From UBA4416 sp964543545 (GTDB lineage Bacteria > Bacteroidota > Bacteroidia > B-17B0 > Aurantibacillaceae), in the NCBI GenBank assembly GCA_964543545.1, contig CAZIYT010000003.1, positions 186,001 to 250,000 on the forward strand: a stretch of 64,000 nt of DNA. Reading direction: 5' to 3'. Of the stretch, positions 33,376-42,110 are shown in pieces. The first letter of the stretch is position 1; every line of letters begins with the position of its first letter. The position numbers and the translations under genes are program-made. A model generated the notes under the pieces. That model saw only the letters and a list, made by a program, of their open reading frames with translations. It did not search any database and had not been told where the DNA came from.

Positions 33376-34662
33376 ATGGCAAATCAAAAAAACACGATAG
33401 ACTTCAGCCGGTTTGTCGCCATTGGAGATTCCATTACAGCGGGATACGCCGATGGGGCGCTCTATTACAAAGGCCAGGTCAATGCCTACCCAAACCTAAT
33501 CGCCCGTCAATACCAATCCATTCATCCTCTGGTTTTCCGTCAGGCGCTTGTCGATAAGCAATCTTCCGGCATTGGATTCGTCGGCCGCTCGAAGCTGACC
33601 CTGGTCCCTGACGAGCATAACCCAAAAAATAAATGGGGCTGCTTGTCCTATCTCTCCGAGGTGGGCGACCGGAGCATTCTTTCGGAAAACCACTACCGCA
33701 GCAGCGGGCCATTCCATAACCTGGCAGTGCCCGGCGCCAAGGCTGCACATTTGCTTATGTCCGGCTACGGCGACCCGGCAAAAGGCGAGGGCAACTACAA
33801 TCCTTTTTTCACACGCCTGTCTTCCGATCCGGCAAAGGCTTCCGTCTTAGAAGACATCCTGAAGCTCCGCCCTACCTTTTTCACGATGCTCATCGGCAAT
33901 AACGATATCCTGTCCTATGCCATGCATGGCGGCACCGATGATGTGATGACGCCTACAGAAGGCAAACCCGGCGAAGGCTTTGCAGCCACACTCCGCTACA
34001 TCCTTGAGAAACTGACTGAGCATGGTGCGAAAGGCATCCTGGCAACATTGCCCGATCTCACCACCATTCCCTTTTTCAATACCATTGCTTATGATCAGCT
34101 CCTGCTGGAGAAACAGGAAGCGATGCAGCTCAATGTTCAGTATGCTGCCAGCGGGATAGAACTTAAAACAGGAAGAAACGCGTTTATCGTTGAAACGATT
34201 GCCAATGGGCAGCCTGCTCTCAGGCAGATGCTCACAGGAGAGATCGTCCTCTGCGAGATCATGCAGGATCCTTTAAGAACGGATTATTTAAGCGGACGTC
34301 TTCCTATCCCCAAAGCCTATTACCTCAATGCAACAGAAATTACACAGATCAAAGCAAGGATCGTCGCTTATAATGACGTCATCACAGAGCTCGCTGCAGA
34401 AAAGGGTTTGGGGCTTATCCGGCTGAACCAGCTGCTCGCGCATGCCAGGCCCGACAGGTTCTATGATGCCAGGGTAAGGGCCATTCATTATACCGAAACG
34501 GGGGCTTTTTCCCTCGATGGCATTCACATCAATGCCATGGGCCAGGCTTTGCTGGCGAACGAATTCATCAAAGCCATTTACCGGACATACGGCCTGAAGA
34601 TTCCACGCCTGCCCATTGTTCAGTTCCGGAAAAAACACCGCATCAGCATGCATATAAAATAG
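33376..34662 (+). CDS. SGNH/GDSL hydrolase paralogue without signal peptide
   Basis: 428 residues, clear homologue of the preceding SGNH lipoprotein along its length (AIGDSITAGYADGALYYKGQ, PGAKAAHLLMSGYGDPAKGEGNYNPFFTR, LIGNNDILSYA, LDGIHINAMGQALLANEFIKAI). Catalytic Ser19 and the DGIH motif are kept. It starts MANQKNTIDFSRF, so there is no signal peptide or lipobox: the enzyme appears to be cytosolic or its export signal was lost. A -7-like TATATTCG lies at 33323-33330. Next gene is 18 nt on. Confidence 0.85.
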   Translation: MANQKNTIDFSRFVAIGDSITAGYADGALYYKGQVNAYPNLIARQYQSIHPLVFRQALVDKQSSGIGFVGRSKLTLVPDEHNPKNKWGCLSYLSEVGDRSILSENHYRSSGPFHNLAVPGAKAAHLLMSGYGDPAKGEGNYNPFFTRLSSDPAKASVLEDILKLRPTFFTMLIGNNDILSYAMHGGTDDVMTPTEGKPGEGFAATLRYILEKLTEHGAKGILATLPDLTTIPFFNTIAYDQLLLEKQEAMQLNVQYAASGIELKTGRNAFIVETIANGQPALRQMLTGEIVLCEIMQDPLRTDYLSGRLPIPKAYYLNATEITQIKARIVAYNDVITELAAEKGLGLIRLNQLLAHARPDRFYDARVRAIHYTETGAFSLDGIHINAMGQALLANEFIKAIYRTYGLKIPRLPIVQFRKKHRISMHIK

Positions 34663-34680
34663 TACCTTTAAGAACGGTTT

Positions 34681-36474
34681 ATGGATAGTACGACAAAAAA
34701 GAAAACAAATCCGGGTTCTGAAAAAAGAGCGCATCTTCCTAAACTGCCGTTTCACAACATTGCCATTTCCTTATCTGGCGGAGGCTTCAGGGCCACTTCC
34801 ATCCACCTCGGCGTTCTATCCTACCTCTCTACCAAAACATTTTACAGCAGCAGTCTCCTGGAGCGCGTGCGGATCCTGTCGACCGTTTCCGCAGGAACCT
34901 TCACCGGCGTGAAATATGCCACAACGATCAAAAAGGGCGGCACCATCGAAGAATGCTACCAAAGCCTTTACCGCTTTATGACCAGCGAAGAGCTGGTAGA
35001 GAATGCCCTTGAATACCTTGCCGACGACAACAACTGGCAGGGTGGCCGGCAACGCAGCCTGATCACGGCCTTTTCCTCCATTTACTTCCGCGACTTCGAA
35101 AAAGAAAAATTCGGCCTGCTCTGGGATGAGTCAAAACCCATCCACCTGAAAGAGATCAGCTTCAATGCTACCGAATTTAACTTCGCCCTGCCCTTTCATT
35201 TTCATAAAACCGAAAAATCACATACCAAAGGCACTCACGAATTCATCGGCAACCGCAAGATCCATATTCCCATAGAGATTGCGAAAGAGATCCGCTTCTC
35301 CGACATCATCGCAGCCTCCTCTTGTTTTCCTTTTGGCTTCGAGCCGATCAATTTTCCGGATGATTTTATTTACGAAGGCGCACAAAAGCTAAAAGATAAA
35401 TTCCTCTTACCGCATAACGTGTTTGACGGCGACAAGATCGAATACCCGATCGGCCTGATGGATGGCGGCGTAGACGACAACCAGGGCGTGGATGCTATCC
35501 TGTCGGCAGAATACCGGATGAAGCACTACCCGGAAGAGCTGAAAGAGTTCCGGTCGGAAGATAAAAAATCGGTAGACCTTTATATTCTTTCCGATGGTAC
35601 CAACCCAACGATGGAGAGCTACATCCGGAGCAACACGGAAACGATGCCCTGGATCGGAAACTGGAATTTTAAGTCGCTGCGTCGCTTTGGCATCATGAGC
35701 GCTTTATTCGGCTTAATTGTCCTTTTGTTTGCCTGCGCATCGGATCTGAAACCGGTAATCATGATGTGCTCCGTCATAGGCACCATCGGCATCCTGGTAG
35801 CCTTGTTCCTGCTCATCACCTCCATGGGATTTGTAGGCCTGACAAAGCGCATCGGTGTTCCCGATTTTTTTGCGCGGCGTTTGCATTATGTGGATAAGCT
35901 GAAATTCGGCATCATCAATAACATGTTGGGCAACAGGCGCCGCTCGGTCACAAAAATGGTGACTAAAGTATTTATCAAGCACATGCGCTGGTTTAGCTTC
36001 GAGCGCGTGTATGGCGACCCGATCTGGCGGCCACGCCTCATCATGAACGCCGTGTTTGAGCTCACGGAAACAGAAGTCATCAAACGGCAGAATAAATACC
36101 CGCACTTCAGCCGGGAGCTGATGGAGCCAGGCCCACACATTATGGAGGTGGCGCAACGCTCCCTGAAAATGGGAACAACGCTATGGTTCTCGCCGGAACA
36201 ACTGGGCGGAGACAAGATCCTGCCTGATACGATCATCGCCTGCGGACATTTCACCATCTGCTTTAACCTGCTCGAATACTTTGAAAAATTCCTGTACAAC
36301 AAACACTACAAAAGCGACTACGATAAATACAGCGAGGAGCTGAAACAGGAGCTCGCCCTGCTGCATGTGTCACTCCTGGAAGACTGGCGAAAGTTCAAGG
36401 AGAATCCTTACTGGATGGTGGATGAATGGAATGAGAAGCTTGGCTTGAAGCGCGCTGATCCCGAAAGGACATAG
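34681..36474 (+). CDS. Patatin-like phospholipase with central membrane segments
   Basis: 597 residues. Patatin fold at the N-terminus: oxyanion hole SGGGFRA (32-38), nucleophile in STVSAG (Ser70; the usual first Gly of GxSxG is Thr), and the catalytic DGG (MDGGVDDNQG, about 257). Two hydrophobic helices (about 328-378) split it from a C-terminal region rich in basic residues and aromatics, so the enzyme is probably anchored to the inner membrane. Likely cuts acyl chains from phospholipids. Follows the SGNH paralogue by 18 nt; together they look like a lipase pair. Confidence 0.8.
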   Translation: MDSTTKKKTNPGSEKRAHLPKLPFHNIAISLSGGGFRATSIHLGVLSYLSTKTFYSSSLLERVRILSTVSAGTFTGVKYATTIKKGGTIEECYQSLYRFMTSEELVENALEYLADDNNWQGGRQRSLITAFSSIYFRDFEKEKFGLLWDESKPIHLKEISFNATEFNFALPFHFHKTEKSHTKGTHEFIGNRKIHIPIEIAKEIRFSDIIAASSCFPFGFEPINFPDDFIYEGAQKLKDKFLLPHNVFDGDKIEYPIGLMDGGVDDNQGVDAILSAEYRMKHYPEELKEFRSEDKKSVDLYILSDGTNPTMESYIRSNTETMPWIGNWNFKSLRRFGIMSALFGLIVLLFACASDLKPVIMMCSVIGTIGILVALFLLITSMGFVGLTKRIGVPDFFARRLHYVDKLKFGIINNMLGNRRRSVTKMVTKVFIKHMRWFSFERVYGDPIWRPRLIMNAVFELTETEVIKRQNKYPHFSRELMEPGPHIMEVAQRSLKMGTTLWFSPEQLGGDKILPDTIIACGHFTICFNLLEYFEKFLYNKHYKSDYDKYSEELKQELALLHVSLLEDWRKFKENPYWMVDEWNEKLGLKRADPERT

Positions 36475-36707
36475 AACAGAGAGAATATAGGGAACAGGCT
36501 CACCACGGAGACACAAAGAAAACAGAGAGAGAAAGAGAAAAATTAACCGCAGAGACCGCGGAGATAAAGACGCAGAGATCGCAGAGGTATTTTCGTATAT
36601 ATACTCTCCGCACCGCCTGCGGTAAATTAAAAGCCTTTTTCCACTTGGTTCTCCTATGTTACTATGTGCCTATGTGGTTTTAAAATCAATCAAACACATA
36701 TTATTCG
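36475..36707. repeat. Low-complexity intergenic repeats
   Basis: Holds the phrases CACCACGGAGACACAAAG (near 36501) and ACCGCAGAGACCGCGGAG (near 36545) in tandem, then inverted ACTATGTGCCTATGTGGTTT (near 36661), which matches the phrase near 11351 on the other strand. No gene visible. Confidence 0.55.
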
Positions 36708-36715
36708 TATCTTTG
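36708..36715 (+). promoter_or_regulatory. -7 element of era
   Basis: TATCTTTG, perfect TAnnTTTG, 16 nt before the ATG. A -33 TTTG is not clear. Confidence 0.55.
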
Positions 36716-36731
36716 CCGCAAAATTACACGC

Positions 36732-37616
36732 ATGTCTGTTACACCGCATAAATCCGGATTTGTCAGCATCATCGGTTGTCCGAATGTTGGAAAATCCACC
36801 CTGCTCAACGCTTTGGTTGGCGAACGCTTAAGCATCATCACGTCAAAGGCGCAAACCACGCGCCACCGGATCATGGGCATTGTCAGCGGCGATGATTACC
36901 AGGTTGTGTTTTCGGATACCCCGGGCATCTTAAAACCGAATTACAAGCTCCAGGAAAAAATGATGGAATTTGTGATTTCCGCGTTCAGCGATGCCGACGT
37001 GTTCCTGCTGATCGTGGATATATACGAAGACATTGTGCTGGAGGAAAGCTACCTCGAAAAATTAAAGAATACCTCTACTCCCGTGCTCCTGCTCCTCAAC
37101 AAGATTGACATGGCTACACAGGAAGTGCTGGATAACAAACTGGCGGAGTGGAAGGAAAAATTACCGAAAGCGGAAATCATTCCTATCTCTGCCTTAAAAA
37201 AATTCAACCTCGAAACGGTGATGTACCGCATCACCCAGCTTTTGCCGGTAGGAGAAGCCTTCTACGACAAAGATACCTTAACGGATAAGCCTGAGAAATT
37301 TTTCGTATCGGAGATCATCCGCGAGAAGATCCTCCTGAAGTACAAACGTGAAATTCCGTACAGCGTAGAGGTGATCGTCAATTCCTTCAAAGAAGAGGAA
37401 AAGATCATCCGCATCCAGGCTGATATCCTGGTAGAGCGCGACAGCCAGAAAGGCATTATCATTGGTCACCAGGGCGAGGCTCTGAAAAAAGTAGGAACGA
37501 TGGCCCGCAAGGAAGCGGAAACCTTTTTCGGGAAACACATTTACCTGGAGCTCTTCGTGAAAGTGGCAAAAGACTGGAGGAACAACGATGCGAATTTGAA
37601 GCACTTCGGGTATTAG
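36732..37616 (+). CDS. era: GTPase Era
   Basis: 294 residues. GTP-binding motifs G1 GCPNVGKS (15-22), G3 DTPG, G4 NKID and G5 SALK are all present, followed by a C-terminal KH domain with GIIIGHQGEALKKVG (about 240-255), which binds 16S rRNA near its 3' end. Era assists 30S assembly. Usual length is about 300. Confidence 0.97.
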   Translation: MSVTPHKSGFVSIIGCPNVGKSTLLNALVGERLSIITSKAQTTRHRIMGIVSGDDYQVVFSDTPGILKPNYKLQEKMMEFVISAFSDADVFLLIVDIYEDIVLEESYLEKLKNTSTPVLLLLNKIDMATQEVLDNKLAEWKEKLPKAEIIPISALKKFNLETVMYRITQLLPVGEAFYDKDTLTDKPEKFFVSEIIREKILLKYKREIPYSVEVIVNSFKEEEKIIRIQADILVERDSQKGIIIGHQGEALKKVGTMARKEAETFFGKHIYLELFVKVAKDWRNNDANLKHFGY

Positions 37617-37660
37617 GAAAGGTGTTCACCAAACGACCGTAATTCCTGAAATCCTGTTCA

Positions 37661-38149
37661 ATGGAAAAAGCAATTCCGAATATGTACCTTTTAAAAAGAA
37701 CAAATTCAGACGACCCTGATTTTCAAGCCCTGGTAGAGGAACTTGACAAGGACCTGGCCATTCGTGACGGAGAAGATCATTCATTTTTTGCTCAATTCAA
37801 TAAAATCAACGCCATTAAGCATGTGGTCCTTGCCTATGAAAACGAACAAGCCGTAGGTTGTGGTGCTATCAAAGAATACGATGCTGACACCATGGAAGTA
37901 AAACGGATGTTTGTGCCATTGGAAAAACGGGGCAAAGGAATTGCCTCAGGTGTTTTAAAAGAACTTGAACGTTGGGCAAAAGAGCTGGGCTATCAGACAT
38001 GCATCCTCGAAACCGGCATGAAACAACCGGAAGCCATCGCCCTCTATCAGAAAAACAACTACGGGATCATCAGGAACTATGGGCAATATGCCAACGTTGC
38101 AAGCAGCGTTTGCTTCGGGAAACACCTGGACAGTCCCCATTCCACTTAA
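37661..38149 (+). CDS. GNAT-family N-acetyltransferase
   Basis: 162 residues. GNAT fold: LAYENEQAVGCGAIKEYDADTMEVKRMFVPLEKRGKGIASGVLKELERWAKELGY, with the acetyl-CoA pyrophosphate loop RGKGIAS. The substrate cannot be told. 44 nt after era, same strand; convergent with mnmD. In-frame ATG at 37682 is another possible start. Confidence 0.85.
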   Translation: MEKAIPNMYLLKRTNSDDPDFQALVEELDKDLAIRDGEDHSFFAQFNKINAIKHVVLAYENEQAVGCGAIKEYDADTMEVKRMFVPLEKRGKGIASGVLKELERWAKELGYQTCILETGMKQPEAIALYQKNNYGIIRNYGQYANVASSVCFGKHLDSPHST

Positions 38150-38173
38150 CCCTGCTCATACAGTATCAGGTAT

Positions 38174-38863
38174 TCAATCACGATAAGCCACCGTCATTTC
38201 CCGTTTGACAGCAAAGCCTTTCAAAGCCTTTACCTTAAATCCTGCTGCTTTCATGTTACGCTTCATTTGGCCCTGCGCACAATAGGTGACGAGCAGACCC
38301 TGCTCATTTAATAAAGCGTACATATTCCTGAAAACAGGTTCCGTCCAAAGCTCCGGCTGCTCTTTGGGAGAAAAGGCATCGAAATAAATGAGGTCGAAAG
38401 TTTGAGGTGATTGAAATGTTTCGGCCTTCGCCAAATGCTTGGTCAAATGGAATTCTCCGGAAAGCGGATGCCTTTCATTCCAGGCTTGCTCATGCATCCG
38501 GAGAAAAGCAGCTTCCTCCTCCCGGGAATAGTCCTTCGTGAAATTCAGTTGCTTCGCAATCGCCATAGGAATGGGATACAGCTCTACCGTATGGTAATCG
38601 ACGGACATGCCTGATCGTTTAGCTTCCAAAAAGGTCAGGAAAGTATTTAATCCCGTACCAAAACCAATTTCAAGAAGGTTTAATGCTTTCCTTGGATGCC
38701 AGTTAAGGAAAAAGAGCAAGCCGTTGTTGATAAAGACATGCCTGCTTTCTTCCACCGCACCTTGCAGCGAGTGGTAGGTCGCGCCGAAGCGGCCGCTTTG
38801 CAAAGTAAGCGAGCCATCTTTTGTTTCAACAGGTTTAACGGTATGTTGATGATCCGTAGTCAA
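38174..38863 (-). CDS. mnmD: tRNA U34 5-methylaminomethyl-2-thiouridine methyltransferase
   Basis: 229 residues. Corresponds to the methyltransferase half (MnmD) of MnmC, which makes the final methyl transfer of mnm5s2U34. SAM motif LEIGFGTGLN (about 64-73), and YFDAFSPKEQPELWT, a strong family signature. Stand-alone MnmD without the FAD half is normal in Bacteroidota. Starts 2 nt after the helicase stop, so both are in one operon. Confidence 0.9.
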   Translation of the reverse strand: MTTDHQHTVKPVETKDGSLTLQSGRFGATYHSLQGAVEESRHVFINNGLLFFLNWHPRKALNLLEIGFGTGLNTFLTFLEAKRSGMSVDYHTVELYPIPMAIAKQLNFTKDYSREEEAAFLRMHEQAWNERHPLSGEFHLTKHLAKAETFQSPQTFDLIYFDAFSPKEQPELWTEPVFRNMYALLNEQGLLVTYCAQGQMKRNMKAAGFKVKALKGFAVKREMTVAYRD

Positions 38864-38865
38864 GG

Positions 38866-40803
38866 TTAAACTTCGTAGCTGTATTCCCAGGCTGATTTGT
38901 AAAAGTTATACGATTCGCAATACTCGATGAAGGCCTTGTAAAACGGGTGATTCCCAATCGTGGCCGTATCCATGATCACCACCAGCTTTTTCTTCGCCCT
39001 CGTTAAAGCTACATTCATACGACGAATGTCCGACAGGAAACCAATTTCCGAATCCGGATTACTCCTCACCAAAGAAATGTAAATGATGTCGCGCTCTTCG
39101 CCCTGGAAACCGTCGATGGTCTTCACCACCAGCTCACTTAACGGATAAGCCGAATAATCAAAGGCCGCCAGCTTCTCTTTCAGTAATTCAATCTGTTCCT
39201 TGTAAGGCGAAATGATCCCAATGCTCACGGGGTAAGCAGGCTCCGAATAGGTATACTGCTGTAATAATAATTCCAAATGCTTAAAGAGCAGATCGGCTTC
39301 ACCGGCATTCGATGTACTCAGGGTTTCCGGGTTTTGGTACTCGTCAAATCCCCGGCCCGCCGTATCGATCAGCTCAATGGGCTTGTAAAGCAGCTCCAGG
39401 TCCTCGTTGGTACTTAGCAGGGATTCCTTCACCGATACATCGGCCTCCAGCTCGTTCTTATAAAAATAGGCATTGCTGAACTCCATGATACGTTGGTGCA
39501 TGCGGTACTGGCGCGTCAGCAGGGACGATACATTCTCATATTTCGTAAGCCGGTCGAGCATGGTATGATCCAGGCCTTCTTTCTTTGCCTGCAGGCTTTT
39601 GACAACCGGCGGCAACTGGAAATGATCGCCGCTGAAAATCACCCGGCGGCATTTCAGCAAGGGAATCCAGGACACTGCTTCCAAAGCCTGTGAAGCCTCA
39701 TCAAAAAATAAGGTTTGAAAGGTCTTGCGGGCCAGCGCGCGGTTATTGGAAGTCACCGGCGTGCAGCAGATGACCTGCGCATGATCGAATAAGGAACTCA
39801 CAATGTAATCCTCCAGCAGGCGCGACTCCTTAATGCAATTCTTAGCTTCCGTGTAATACATGGCGCGTTGCTTCGCATCTTCTTTTCCGAAAGTACGTTT
39901 GTATTTCCCGGCCATGCGAAAATATTCCTCCGCGTTGCGGCGCAGGTTTTTGATATCCTTGTAATGCTCGTGGTTCTGAATCTGTCCATCAACCGTGGTT
40001 TTCAGGAGCTCTTCGGAAACCCTTGCCGGATGCCCGACGCGCAGCACATGAATCCCCTGCTCCACCAGTTTTTCGGAGATCAGATCGACCGCTGTATTGG
40101 TTGGCGCGCATACCAGAACTTGTTTCTCCGTTTGGAGGACAAGGCGGATCGCCTGAACGATGGTCGTCGTTTTTCCCGTTCCCGGAGGGCCATGCACCAC
40201 CGCCACATCATTGGCCGACAGGATATGCCTGACGGCGCGGTTCTGTGATAAGTTCAGCTGAGGGATGAGGATGCTGTCGTCTGTTTTTTCAAAAGTCGGC
40301 ACTTCGTTCCCTTCAATGATTTCGCGTAACTCCACCACACGGTTATTCCTGGCACCGATCACCTCATCAAGCGCCTTTTGCATTTCGATATAGCTGTTAT
40401 CGTCGAACTGGATATTGATCCCCAGCTTCCCGTCATAAGCCCAGTCGGGAAGCTCATCGGTATGCATGATGATCTTCAGCTTGTTCTTCCCCGATTGTTT
40501 GATGGTACCGGTGATCTCCTGTACCTCGTCAGGATTTTTATTGGAAAACAAGCTTACATTCTTGCCTGTACTAAACAAATGCGGCATATCGAGCGTGTTG
40601 GTGCGCTCCACTTCCAGGTGTACATAATCTGCATAGCCAATCTCGTTCGAGATAATCTGGATCGGGTACCAGGTAGCACCGTTCTTCTTACGCTGCTCAA
40701 TGCTTGCTCTTAAAAACTGTTCTTTGTATTGATAGAAATCCTCTTCCCGCTCAATGATCAGTAATTCCTTTAGTTTCTTTAACCGTTCTATGCTTTGTTT
40801 CAT
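38866..40803 (-). CDS. SF1B DNA/RNA helicase, UPF1/IGHMBP2-like
   Basis: 645 residues. Walker A GPPGTGKT (205-212), Q motif LNLSQNRAV, Walker B FDEASQAL, GDHFQLPPV (motif III), RQYRMH (motif IV), DGFQGEERDIIYISLVRSN (motif V) and RRMNVALTRAKKKLVVI (motif VI). N-terminal region (1-180) matches the beta-barrel domain of AAA_11/AAA_12 proteins. Likely 5'-3' helicase of nucleic acid metabolism; role in bacteria unclear. Operon with mnmD; a palindromic repeat is 8 nt upstream of its ATG. Confidence 0.9.
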   Translation of the reverse strand: MKQSIERLKKLKELLIIEREEDFYQYKEQFLRASIEQRKKNGATWYPIQIISNEIGYADYVHLEVERTNTLDMPHLFSTGKNVSLFSNKNPDEVQEITGTIKQSGKNKLKIIMHTDELPDWAYDGKLGINIQFDDNSYIEMQKALDEVIGARNNRVVELREIIEGNEVPTFEKTDDSILIPQLNLSQNRAVRHILSANDVAVVHGPPGTGKTTTIVQAIRLVLQTEKQVLVCAPTNTAVDLISEKLVEQGIHVLRVGHPARVSEELLKTTVDGQIQNHEHYKDIKNLRRNAEEYFRMAGKYKRTFGKEDAKQRAMYYTEAKNCIKESRLLEDYIVSSLFDHAQVICCTPVTSNNRALARKTFQTLFFDEASQALEAVSWIPLLKCRRVIFSGDHFQLPPVVKSLQAKKEGLDHTMLDRLTKYENVSSLLTRQYRMHQRIMEFSNAYFYKNELEADVSVKESLLSTNEDLELLYKPIELIDTAGRGFDEYQNPETLSTSNAGEADLLFKHLELLLQQYTYSEPAYPVSIGIISPYKEQIELLKEKLAAFDYSAYPLSELVVKTIDGFQGEERDIIYISLVRSNPDSEIGFLSDIRRMNVALTRAKKKLVVIMDTATIGNHPFYKAFIEYCESYNFYKSAWEYSYEV

Positions 40804-40810
40804 TGTTCCG

Positions 40811-40885
40811 GATTACGAATGTATACGAATATACAAATCTGTGTTAGCAGACGTGCATTCGTATATTCGTATTAAATTCGTAATT
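40811..40885. repeat. Palindromic ATTACGAAT element, copy 2
   Basis: Left arm GATTACGAATGTATACGAAT (from 40811), right arm ending GTATTAAATTCGTAATT (40885). The arms match copy 1 (2006-2075) at most positions, whereas the centre differs. Located just before the helicase ATG on its upstream side. Confidence 0.7.
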
Positions 40886-40911
40886 ATTAATTTGTCAGGT
40901 TCGTCGTTAAA

Positions 40912-42099
40912 TCATTTTCTCTTTAGTTCGTACTGGTACACCTGCCTGCCGAGCTCCGCCAGGAAAGGCAATGCCAGTGAGTTGTATTCGTATTTTCCAT
41001 CGTTGATCACTTCATCTTCATTGGCATAGATCACTGCGCTCAACATAAATTCCACCTTTTCGGCTTCGTTATGGATATACGCACAGTCCACCATAAAGCC
41101 GTAAGACTGCCCGACAATGTTGGTAATCTTAAGGTCTTTATCTGTGATGGGTTTCTTACTATCGCCGTAAATAAAATATTTTTTATAACTGTCGTAATAG
41201 GATTTATCATAAGAAGGATGTGAACTCTCACGCGGCAGCATGGTCAGGTATTGCAACATGAACTGTTGCTGGCTCCGGTCGATGTGGTACTGATTGGCGG
41301 CGGGATAAAACTCATTAAATACAAGCCGCTGCAATAAGCCATGCACATTCTGCAAGGACATATAGTTCATGTTTGTAAAATCCTTTGGCTCGTTCACACG
41401 CTTATTCCGGGCATTGTAATAGGCTTTCCCGACTTTGAAGGTCCTTATCGCATTCGTATAGTTCCGTAAAGGCAAGCCCTGTTTCTGCTGATAGAGAAGC
41501 TTCAGATCCTTATCATAAAAAGACACTGGGTTGGTGATCAGGTTCGCCGTGCCCTGGCAGCCTCCATCGAAGCGGTGCACAATGCGCATGTTTTTATAGC
41601 CCAGCTCAGCCAGGCGATCATAAAGGTAATCCACTCCCAAGAATTCATAGACCCTTCCATAAGCTGCGTTATCGCTTACCAGGAACATGCGACGGATGTA
41701 CTGCGCCACGCTTGGGTAACCGCTTAGCGAGGTCGTATCTTTTTTCACGGAGCGCTGGCAGGCATTGGCACTATCGGTAAACAGGATCGTCTCCTTATCT
41801 AATTTCAGATCGTTCAGCTTTTCCATCGCTATGATGGAGCAAGGTAATTTCACAAGGCTGGCGCAGTAAAAATAAGTCGTTGAATCCACGTGATACAGGT
41901 AATTTTTAAACGAAGGCTTCCCTTGCGCATCGCGCCTGATCTGCGTGTAGATGATCTGCAAGCGGTATTTTTTAGAATCGGCGGCAACTTTCTGTAATAC
42001 CGGTTTTTTCTTTAGCAGGGAGTCGAATGAAAAGGGAGCCTGCGCAACTTGTAACAGAGGTAACAGAACACATATCAATACAGCGGCTTTCTTCATCAA
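40912..42099 (-). CDS. Secreted serine hydrolase, class A beta-lactamase fold
   Basis: 395 residues with signal peptide (about 1-20). SxxK motif SLVK (Ser81, Lys84) and SDN (142-144) are those of the class A beta-lactamase/DD-peptidase fold. A clear KTG was not found (a possible weak equivalent lies near IVGQSYG), so true beta-lactamase activity is doubtful. Last gene of a four-gene minus-strand operon, 11 nt after the lipoprotein gene. Confidence 0.75.
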   Translation of the reverse strand: MMKKAAVLICVLLPLLQVAQAPFSFDSLLKKKPVLQKVAADSKKYRLQIIYTQIRRDAQGKPSFKNYLYHVDSTTYFYCASLVKLPCSIIAMEKLNDLKLDKETILFTDSANACQRSVKKDTTSLSGYPSVAQYIRRMFLVSDNAAYGRVYEFLGVDYLYDRLAELGYKNMRIVHRFDGGCQGTANLITNPVSFYDKDLKLLYQQKQGLPLRNYTNAIRTFKVGKAYYNARNKRVNEPKDFTNMNYMSLQNVHGLLQRLVFNEFYPAANQYHIDRSQQQFMLQYLTMLPRESSHPSYDKSYYDSYKKYFIYGDSKKPITDKDLKITNIVGQSYGFMVDCAYIHNEAEKVEFMLSAVIYANEDEVINDGKYEYNSLALPFLAELGRQVYQYELKRK

Positions 42100-42110
42100 A
42101 AGATGTCATT

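Noticed and set aside
36475..36700. Small RNA or tandem repeat locus
   Set aside because: The ACCACGGAGACAC-like phrases are a common intergenic repeat type; no promoter plus terminator pair was seen.
40912..42099. True class A beta-lactamase (resistance gene)
   Set aside because: SxxK and SDN are present but no clear KTG, and the context is an envelope operon; called only serine hydrolase.
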